Assembly (NCBI GenBank): GCA_028716005.1
Contig: JAQUQQ010000004.1
Coordinates: 1 to 35,651, forward strand
Length of the DNA: 35,651 nucleotides
Origin: Candidatus Moraniibacteriota bacterium
GTDB lineage: Bacteria > Patescibacteriota > Minisyncoccia > Moranbacterales > UBA11712
Direction: 5' to 3'
Every line of letters starts with the position of its first letter. Positions within the stretch are counted from its first letter, which is position 1. The notes under the pieces are model-generated. The model was given only the letters and a program-made list of their open reading frames with translations, ran no database searches and was not told the origin of the DNA. This document shows, piece by piece, positions 8,874 through 16,062 of this stretch. Made by a program: the position numbers and the translations under genes.

Positions 8874-10841
8874 TTATTGATTCACTATATTTTCAAGTAT
8901 ACCTCTAATTTCCTTAGGTATTTGATTTGTATCTCTCTCCAATTCTTGCATCTTTTTTATCGCAGATTCAATTGAGAAATGAGTTATTGGAGGAAAGTAT
9001 GTTTCAAGCTCTCCTTCAGACAAAATAAATATTTGATCTTTTTTTAATGAAGTTATCTCTGAGATAAATTCCTCTTTATTTTCAGCTTTTATCGTTGAAG
9101 ATCTGCTTAATATATAGTTTATAGCATTTTCAAATTTTTGTTCACATTCACTTTTTTGCTCTAAATCTAAATTTTTTTTGAAGATATTTTTAAGCAATTT
9201 TCTTAAGTATTCTCCATCCTTGCTGCCCTTTTCCTTTAAATTGTCGGTAACTTTTTTACAATCAACAGCAAGGGAGACTTTTTTGAATTCAGTTAAACTG
9301 TCCAAATCCCCTACAATATATGTCTTAATTTTCCAGCTGGATATAAAATCGCTGAAACGTTTAAAACTATTTTTTCCTCCCACATCAAGAATTTCGATAA
9401 TTTCATTATTTTCTTTTTCTTTTTTAATTATTTCTAATATTTTTCCATAAATAATTTGATCTACAACCCCCTCCACAAGAATAACCTTGTCTGAAAAGAA
9501 AATTCTCTCATTGTTAAGAGAATTTACAATTTGCACTAAATCCTTGTCATTCGCCTCTAACTTTTTACAAGGATAATATGTCCGACTTCCTCCGCTTTTT
9601 TCGTTTCTGTATATCCTAAAAACATTTTCAATCGAATCTTTATTAACAAATGAGGGAGAGTGCGTGACAATAAAAAATTGTATTTTATTCTCCTCTGATA
9701 TTTCCTCTATAATTCTTAGCAATCTTTTCTGCATTTGTGGGTGTAAATGTAATTCTGGCTCATCGAAAAGGATGATTCCATTTTTTATGTCATAAGAGAA
9801 TATAGAACAAATAAAATTAAATATTTCTTTTTCTCCAGAGCTTAATTTTATATTTTTATTGTCTGGCCTACTTATTTCTAATTGATAATTGTTTTGATGT
9901 TTTCCTTTAAATTTAATATCAATATCTAAATCAAGAAATTTTTTCATTAATTCTTTGAAATATTCATTCAGATTTTCTTTTCCATAAAGATGATTGTTGA
10001 ACAATTTAATTTTCGCTCGGTCATAATCAGACGAAGATGTATATTCTTGTGTAACATTTTTCTGAGACAATTGCATAGAGTCCAGCCCTCGCTGTGCCAA
10101 AGATACTACTGGTTCATCATATGTTATACTCGAAGTTGCTCGGAGGGGAGGTATATATAGAAAATTTGAATTAAAATCAATTTTTTCATCCTTTTCAAGA
10201 TTATAGAGCTTTACATATGATTCAAGGACTTTATAATTTTTTATTATCTCTTTAAAGGTTTTGAAAATTTCTAGATCATCAGCCGTAAAATTATTATCGG
10301 GTTTTATAGTCGCCCTGCCTTCCGAATATTCAATACTAAATGATTTATTTATAAGTGAAGAAAAATCATTTTTTGAATAGATAAGAAGTTTCAAAGCATT
10401 ATAATCAAATTTTTGACCAGGGTTATCATGATCAATTTCTTTTTCGATAAATTCATCTAAATTATCACGATTGTTTATTATATCCTGTAAATTTTTAATA
10501 TCTTGATCTAATACACTTATTACTATCTTTATTCTTTGACCTTCTTGCTCACGACCTCTGAATTTTTCAAGTATGGAAGTATATTTGCTCCCATAATCTT
10601 GTCTTTGAACAGTAAAAAGTTTATTAGAAATAACTGATCCTCCCGGCGATTGATTCTTGAATTGGATTTGAATCTCTTCTTGAAATAAAATCCAGCTAAT
10701 CAAAGCATGTATAATTTCGAATAAATTGCTTTTTCCACCCGCATTTGGCCCAACAAAAATGTTTATATTATCCTTAAAAATAATTTCGGTAAATTCCAGG
10801 AAACTTTTTACATTTTGTAACTCAATTTTTTCTATTTTCAT
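8874..10841 (-). CDS. OLD-family ATP-dependent endonuclease (AAA/ABC ATPase + TOPRIM)
   Basis: Walker A GPNAGGKS; LSSGEKEIF signature-like; Walker B ILFDEPELHLHP; TOPRIM VILVEGVVDQIIYG and YIVGDLDSL. Confidence 0.88.
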   Translation of the reverse strand: MKIEKIELQNVKSFLEFTEIIFKDNINIFVGPNAGGKSNLFEIIHALISWILFQEEIQIQFKNQSPGGSVISNKLFTVQRQDYGSKYTSILEKFRGREQEGQRIKIVISVLDQDIKNLQDIINNRDNLDEFIEKEIDHDNPGQKFDYNALKLLIYSKNDFSSLINKSFSIEYSEGRATIKPDNNFTADDLEIFKTFKEIIKNYKVLESYVKLYNLEKDEKIDFNSNFLYIPPLRATSSITYDEPVVSLAQRGLDSMQLSQKNVTQEYTSSSDYDRAKIKLFNNHLYGKENLNEYFKELMKKFLDLDIDIKFKGKHQNNYQLEISRPDNKNIKLSSGEKEIFNFICSIFSYDIKNGIILFDEPELHLHPQMQKRLLRIIEEISEENKIQFFIVTHSPSFVNKDSIENVFRIYRNEKSGGSRTYYPCKKLEANDKDLVQIVNSLNNERIFFSDKVILVEGVVDQIIYGKILEIIKKEKENNEIIEILDVGGKNSFKRFSDFISSWKIKTYIVGDLDSLTEFKKVSLAVDCKKVTDNLKEKGSKDGEYLRKLLKNIFKKNLDLEQKSECEQKFENAINYILSRSSTIKAENKEEFISEITSLKKDQIFILSEGELETYFPPITHFSIESAIKKMQELERDTNQIPKEIRGILENIVNQ

Positions 10842-10911
10842 TAATATGTTTTATTGTTTTATCGATTCACTGGCAATCTGCGTAGCTGAGCACTGGTTGA
10901 TGCCTTTCCTT

Positions 10912-10940
10912 TAGAATCCTCCATAGAAGCATCTATTTCC
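10912..10940 (-). repeat. Dispersed intergenic repeat copy E (palindromic module)
   Basis: TAGAATCCTCCATAGAAGCATCTATTTCC, nearly identical to copy A. Confidence 0.65.
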
Positions 10941-10943
10941 CCT

Positions 10944-11687
10944 TTAATCCTTTTTAAATCCGTATTCTTTGAACTCATTTTCTAAAGGATTGCCTTGGCA
11001 GTAAATTGCTTTTCGGCTTTTTGTATCAAAAATGAAAGCGGAATGAGTGAAACATTCAACTTCTTTTTTTGTGAGACAAATCGCCGTCTTTTTCTCCGCG
11101 TTTTTCCGGTCTCTCAAGAGGTCTTGAAAATCTTCGAGGCTATCGGCACCCTTGATCAATTCTTTTGCTCTTTCAAAACGATCACGGGACCATTGTTCAA
11201 GGCCCGGATCAACTTGGAAATTCAAATTTTCATTCGGCAGATTGGTGAGGTGATTTGTTTTCACGGCCGGTTCAGATATTTTTTCAACGAAATATTTTTC
11301 CGGAACGCCTTCAACCCCATAGCATTCATTGGGGTCGGCCACAAACATATTTCCGCCAATGCGAGGATTGAAAGCCTTGATTATCTCGACTGCTTCTTTT
11401 GCCGTTGCGGCATCCAGGAGCAAACGTACATAAGGCCTGAGGATATATGAAACTTGATCATCCGCGACTTTGACAAACGTGGCGACGAAAGCCACTCCTT
11501 TCTCGTTGATTCCTCCGTAGTATCCATCCTCATTCGGATTGGGATTTTGAATAATTAGTTTTTTATATTTATCATCTTTGGAATCGAAAAGCTTGATTTC
11601 ATCGTCCCATCTCATCCAGGGGACAGGGTCCCTTGTTTTGAGCAAAAACCAGCCGTTGTTTACATTTTTTGCTGCTGTAGTGCACAT
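10944..11687 (-). CDS. Ntn-hydrolase fold C45 peptidase / acyltransferase-like protein
   Basis: Begins M-C-T-T (candidate N-terminal Cys nucleophile after Met removal); NNGWFLLKTRDPV, GINEKGVAFVATF, NHL…RFERAKELI pattern typical of this superfamily. Confidence 0.65.
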   Translation of the reverse strand: MCTTAAKNVNNGWFLLKTRDPVPWMRWDDEIKLFDSKDDKYKKLIIQNPNPNEDGYYGGINEKGVAFVATFVKVADDQVSYILRPYVRLLLDAATAKEAVEIIKAFNPRIGGNMFVADPNECYGVEGVPEKYFVEKISEPAVKTNHLTNLPNENLNFQVDPGLEQWSRDRFERAKELIKGADSLEDFQDLLRDRKNAEKKTAICLTKKEVECFTHSAFIFDTKSRKAIYCQGNPLENEFKEYGFKKD

Positions 11688-11723
11688 ATCTTTGTGAAAT
11701 TTTTGATAGCTTGTTTATATATT

Positions 11724-11758
11724 TATCCTATCACTCCTGCTTTTTCGGGCAAGGTGAG
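11724..11758 (-). promoter_or_regulatory. Repeat-family promoter-like block (TTGCCC-N16-TAGGAT), copy G
   Basis: Shared with 151-182 and 18033-18063; 37 nt before ATG of the C45-like gene. Confidence 0.55.
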
Positions 11759-11760
11759 AC

Positions 11761-12888
11761 TCAATAATCCTTGTGCCCCGCGTTTCTCAATTCCTCTTTC
11801 GCTTTTTTCAAAAACTTTCCGAACTGGCGGTTTTTTTCTTTTTTTTCAAACTCAGTCATCGCATAATGCTCGGTTTCCTTTTTGAGACTGATGTAATTTG
11901 CGTGTCGGCCTTTGTCCAGCCGGCCCGCTTCGACGGCTTCAACGACCGCGCAGCCCGGTTCGTGGACATGTGTGCAGTCGGCATATTTGCAGTCCTTCGC
12001 GAGAGCGGTTATTTCATCGAAAAAACTGTCGACTCCCGCGCCCATGTCGGCCATTCCCACTTCCCGCATTCCGGGGTTGTCGATCACGATGCCGCCTGCC
12101 CCGGCCGAAGCGTCGGGGCCCTCCCGCAAAAAATACATTTCCCGCGCGGTGGTCGTGTGTTTGCCTCTGCCTGAGCGGGATCCGATTTCGCCCGTCTTTA
12201 TCCCGTCCGTGCCGAGAAGCTGGTTGATGAGGGTTGATTTTCCCACGCCGGACGAGCCAAGAAAGCAGTATGTTTTTCCCCTGGCTATATATTTTTTTAG
12301 CTCGTCCAGCCCTTTGTCGTGCAAGGTGCTGGTCAGAATAAAGTCGATATCTTTGAATCTGTTTTGCATTTGGAAAAGCTTGGCACTCAGATCTTCTTCG
12401 GAAACCAAATCTGTTTTGTTGAGTATTATGGCGGGACTAATTCCGCCGTCAATTGCGAGGGCAAAGTATCTTTCCAGGCGGTTCAGGTTGAAATCCCGGT
12501 CGACCGATTCGACGACAAAAGCCACGTCGATGTTTGTGGCGATGATTTGGGCGTCATTTTTTTCACCTGTTTTGTTTTTGTCGCCATATTTTCTTTTGAT
12601 TATCGTTTTTCTCGGTAAAATACTGCGAATGATTGCCTGCCGTTCGCCGGCGTCTGTTATGGCGACCCAATCGCCGACGGCCGGATAATCTTCCCGCGAT
12701 TTGGCGTCGAATATCCGTTTGCCGGTAATCTTTGCCAAATATTCTCCCTTGGTGTTTTTGACCTTGTAGGCCCCGCGATGCTCGGCAATCACCCGGGCAA
12801 TTTGAAAAGCGTCCAAGCCGAGTTTCACTCGTTCCGTTTCAAAAAAGGCATCCCAGCCCAAGTCTTCAATTGTCAGCTCCTTTTCCAT
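11761..12888 (-). CDS. rsgA: Ribosome small subunit-dependent GTPase A
   Basis: Circularly permuted GTPase: NKTD, GSSGVGKSTLINQL, TTTAREM, DNPGMRE; C-terminal DCKYADCTHVHEPGCAV zinc motif. Confidence 0.95.
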   Translation of the reverse strand: MEKELTIEDLGWDAFFETERVKLGLDAFQIARVIAEHRGAYKVKNTKGEYLAKITGKRIFDAKSREDYPAVGDWVAITDAGERQAIIRSILPRKTIIKRKYGDKNKTGEKNDAQIIATNIDVAFVVESVDRDFNLNRLERYFALAIDGGISPAIILNKTDLVSEEDLSAKLFQMQNRFKDIDFILTSTLHDKGLDELKKYIARGKTYCFLGSSGVGKSTLINQLLGTDGIKTGEIGSRSGRGKHTTTAREMYFLREGPDASAGAGGIVIDNPGMREVGMADMGAGVDSFFDEITALAKDCKYADCTHVHEPGCAVVEAVEAGRLDKGRHANYISLKKETEHYAMTEFEKKEKNRQFGKFLKKAKEELRNAGHKDY

Positions 12889-12905
12889 ATATTTTATGAT
12901 CGGGG

Positions 12906-12990
12906 ATAGAAGCCTCTATGGAAGCTTCTATTTTATTCTACCAGAGCCACAAAAAAAGAAAAACAGGCAATCAGCCCGTTATCTTTTCGT
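12906..12990 (-). repeat. Dispersed intergenic repeat copy F (palindromic module + AT block + terminator hairpin)
   Basis: ATAGAAGCCTCTATGGAAGCTTCTATTTTATTCTACCAGAGCCACAAAAAAAGAAAAACAGGCAATCAGCCCGTTAT, aligns over ~75 nt with copy C. Confidence 0.8.
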
Positions 12991-13009
12991 TGCTCTAAAT
13001 AATTATATC

Positions 13010-13660
13010 TTAAACTGAAAAACTAGGATTAACTAGCAGCTCTGAAAGATAATAATGAGAAATAATACTCTCGGGCTTATGCTTCTTTGCTTGTATTATA
13101 ATTTTTGCAGATAAACTAGAAACAGATATAAGACCAATCCCTCTCTCTTTAAGAAACCTTCTCTCCACCTTATCGAGATACTCCGCAGAGATAGCGAGAT
13201 AAGAGCAATTTGAAAAGGCGCCGTACTTAACTGCTTGATAAACGCCAGATTTCCAGTCGCGAAGCTTAGCCTCTATTGAGACAAATTCATTTGCAACAGG
13301 TTTGTATTTTTTGCGAACTATAAAACGATCTTTATCCATGAACTCGATAAATCCAGACTCGCTTAATTTATCCAACACCGGTTTGATCTTTTTCGAGCTG
13401 CGTACTTCTGTACCAAATATTTCATCAACGTGAATCACCCTTCCTGCTTTGTTCAAATATTCGATTAACAAGTGAAGCATTTGATAATCAGGCGGCACTC
13501 TTTTCCAAAGCGATTGTTCATTTGAAGCACAGGCGAAAACTAGATCAGGCCTTCCATTGCCACTGATGAATTCTTCAGCGGTATGAGTCGAACCAAAAAT
13601 CTTTGCAAGATCCCTCTTTAAGATGGGGATCATTTCTTTTTCCAAATGAAACATTTTCAT
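13010..13660 (-). CDS. Putative PD-(D/E)XK-like nuclease with internal winged HTH
   Basis: GRPDLVFA … FVSIEAKLRDWKSGVYQAVKYGAFSNCSYLAI (PD and ExK elements) separated by a wHTH-like QMLHLLIEYLNKAGRVIHVDEIFGTEVRSSKKIKPVLDKLSESGFIEFMDKDRFIV. Confidence 0.6.
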   Translation of the reverse strand: MKMFHLEKEMIPILKRDLAKIFGSTHTAEEFISGNGRPDLVFACASNEQSLWKRVPPDYQMLHLLIEYLNKAGRVIHVDEIFGTEVRSSKKIKPVLDKLSESGFIEFMDKDRFIVRKKYKPVANEFVSIEAKLRDWKSGVYQAVKYGAFSNCSYLAISAEYLDKVERRFLKERGIGLISVSSLSAKIIIQAKKHKPESIISHYYLSELLVNPSFSV

Positions 13661-13669
13661 TTTTTTATT

Positions 13670-15730
13670 TTATTTCAGTTTTTGAAACACTTCTTTCCAG
13701 GCATCAAGATATTTGTAATCGGAAGGCTTAAAAACATCAGGAGTGAGAAGAGCAAAATTATCAAGAGCGGTATCGATTCTTTTTAGGAAGTAATCTATCC
13801 TTTCTTGCTCTGGAAGATCAGCGATTTCCTCGACTTCGTTTAACCTAATCTCCAGGAAATGAAGCTTTGTATTGGCAGTCAAGATAGATTCTTGAGTATT
13901 CTTTCCTCCGCAATACTTACAATCACACACTCCAATTCTTTCTTTTATCAGGTCAAATTTCCCAGGATCTTTCCGGAGGATTGGAACGAGTTTGAGCAAG
14001 GAGGGATAATAATAACGTTCGTACATATTGAATGGGGCTTTCTCCTCGCTGTATAAATCTTCAGAAAAAGTATCAAATCTTGCAGCACCAGAAGTAAACC
14101 CTGCAACTCCAGCACACATCAATCCAAGTCCAATTCCATTAACTCTCCCTGCGACTACTGGCTTTCCGGTGTTTGATTGAAGCTCACGAAGTAAAGAAAT
14201 ATAGTTAAAAAGTGTAGATCGAGAACTATTTTCATCAATGCAATCCACATAAACAATATATCCATCGCAATCGAATATTGAGAACGTGTTTAAAATATGC
14301 TTGCGTTCTCGGTCGTTGTTTAGAGATGAGTGGTGTATGCAAATACCAGCGTAGATCGGTTTTTTTTGTAAATCTTTAGTCTCATTACGATAATCAACAG
14401 CTTCTTTCAACAGCTTAACGTCCAGATCAAACCATTCAGCGTGCGGGTTAACTGTTGTAAGTGAAACACTGCTATTATGCGTATAGTGAAAGGGCGCAAG
14501 AAGTATGTCTGCATCCAGCGCTTTCTCGGTGTCGATAACTTTTTTCACATACTCTTTTTGCTCTTTATAGCTCTTCAAGTTGTCCGGAGTTATCGGCTGG
14601 AAGTCACCCCTTGCATAAGAAAGTTTTTTTAATCCCTCCACATCGGAAAAGGTGTCATAGGCAAGTCGCATTGTTGCAGGGTCGATAATTTTGCAGACGT
14701 TTTTGTTTTCTCGGATAAGCTTAAGCAAGCCTTTTTGATGATCAGCTAAGTTGGCAGGAAATTCAACAAAGAATTTCTCTTTATGCGCAGGAAGGAATTT
14801 TTCAAGAGTACTCTTGTCGTCATAAAGTCTCAAAATAAATCTGGGACTTAAATCATATTCCCTTTTCGTGAGCACAACCCTTTCTTTTTTCAACGACTCA
14901 CGAAGCTGGGCAATATTAATGAAACGTTCATATGCGTATTTCTCAAGACATTGCAAAATAATGTTTTCGGTAGTATTTGTTATCTCTGTTATTCTCCTCC
15001 TTGGAGGGATCGCGGGTTCATTCTTTATCTTATCGATAAGCTCTGGCTCTGATTGAAAATCATACGGCAATTGACCAGTCAGCATCTCATATAAAACAAC
15101 CCCAAGAGTGTAGATGTCGGAACGCCTATCAATGTGTTTGCTATCGACGATTTGCTCGGGAGACATATAAGGACTTGTGCCGACAAAATCTCCCGTGCTG
15201 GTAAGTGAAGTATAGTCGATAATTTTGGAAATACCAAAGTCTGATATTTTTATCTTTCCCTCTCCGTCGATAAGAATATTTTCCGGTTTAAGGTCTCTGT
15301 GAACCACCCCTGACACACCATTGGAAACTGCCGCGTGGTGCAAAGCCTCTATTCCATCCATCATCTGACAAAAAAAACCCAAAGCTTCTTTTTCGCTTAA
15401 TTTTTCTTTTTCTTCAAGCAATTCTCTGAGGTTTGTCCCTTCGACGAATTCCATCACGAGGAAGTGATGTTTGGACCCGTCAATATCGATTATAAAATTA
15501 TCAACATATTGTACGAGGTTTTTATCCTTAACTGATTTTATTATATCTATTTCTCTTTGTATCCTGTTATCAGTGCCTCTCCTATATTCTTTTAAAACAT
15601 AGGCTTCCCTGAAAAGCTTCAGCGCATAGAAAGCGGCGTCTTTTTTTGCTTTATACACAACACCAAAACCTCCGTCATTGACAAAATCGATGATGGCGTA
15701 TCCATTTACTGTTTTCCCGATTAGATTCAT
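13670..15730 (-). CDS. Hanks-type Ser/Thr protein kinase fused to a C-terminal TIM-barrel / TGT-like domain
   Basis: GGFGVVYKAK, HRDLKPENI, DFG, SPYMSPEQ, DIYTLGVVLYEMLTG; C-terminal KPVVAGRVNGIGLGLMCAGVAGFTSG and CDCKYCGG…H. ATG at 15730 preceded by GGAGG; track start 15772. Confidence 0.85.
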   Translation of the reverse strand: MNLIGKTVNGYAIIDFVNDGGFGVVYKAKKDAAFYALKLFREAYVLKEYRRGTDNRIQREIDIIKSVKDKNLVQYVDNFIIDIDGSKHHFLVMEFVEGTNLRELLEEKEKLSEKEALGFFCQMMDGIEALHHAAVSNGVSGVVHRDLKPENILIDGEGKIKISDFGISKIIDYTSLTSTGDFVGTSPYMSPEQIVDSKHIDRRSDIYTLGVVLYEMLTGQLPYDFQSEPELIDKIKNEPAIPPRRRITEITNTTENIILQCLEKYAYERFINIAQLRESLKKERVVLTKREYDLSPRFILRLYDDKSTLEKFLPAHKEKFFVEFPANLADHQKGLLKLIRENKNVCKIIDPATMRLAYDTFSDVEGLKKLSYARGDFQPITPDNLKSYKEQKEYVKKVIDTEKALDADILLAPFHYTHNSSVSLTTVNPHAEWFDLDVKLLKEAVDYRNETKDLQKKPIYAGICIHHSSLNNDRERKHILNTFSIFDCDGYIVYVDCIDENSSRSTLFNYISLLRELQSNTGKPVVAGRVNGIGLGLMCAGVAGFTSGAARFDTFSEDLYSEEKAPFNMYERYYYPSLLKLVPILRKDPGKFDLIKERIGVCDCKYCGGKNTQESILTANTKLHFLEIRLNEVEEIADLPEQERIDYFLKRIDTALDNFALLTPDVFKPSDYKYLDAWKEVFQKLK

Positions 15731-15861
15731 TGTATATTCCTTACCTCCTTTTTTTAATTTTAGCACATACAAAAATACTCGCCAGCTCTCTCCTGCTCGT
15801 GCTGCCTACTGAGGTTTCTTACTCTTATTATTTGGCTACTTGCGCGTTTTTTTTGAAATAG

Positions 15862-15867
15862 TATAAT
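15862..15867 (+). promoter_or_regulatory. -10 box (TATAAT) for the FGE-protein transcript
   Basis: GAAATAGTATAATGAAG, ~196 nt before ATG. Confidence 0.55.
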
Positions 15868-15887
15868 GAAGTCAACAATTTACGCCT

Positions 15888-16020
15888 AAACTCCGACTTT
15901 TCGCCGGAGCATGGCATCTAAAACCAACCAAGATTTAGTCTCCTCGTCGGAGCACCTTGGTTGGTCATATCCTGAAAGGGATATGGGTGGCCTGAAAGGG
16001 TCATCGTCGGCGGGGAGTTT
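15888..16020 (+). ncRNA. Structured 5' leader RNA (candidate riboswitch or cis-regulatory element)
   Basis: Outer AAACTCC/GGAGTTT closing helix; 10-bp ACCAACCAAG/CTTGGTTGGT stem (15923-15932/15956-15965); abutting 20-nt GAAA-loop hairpins at 15966-15985 and 15986-16005. Confidence 0.6.
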
Positions 16021-16062
16021 TGTGTTTTCCGCTGGCACTTTAACCGGCTAAAGGAATCCAAA

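Noticed and set aside
15973-16000. Possible 11-nt GAAA-receptor pairing (UAUGG with CCUAAA near 15885)
   Set aside because: UAUGG falls inside the stem of hairpin one and the CCUAAG half is not exact; too weak to claim a tertiary contact.
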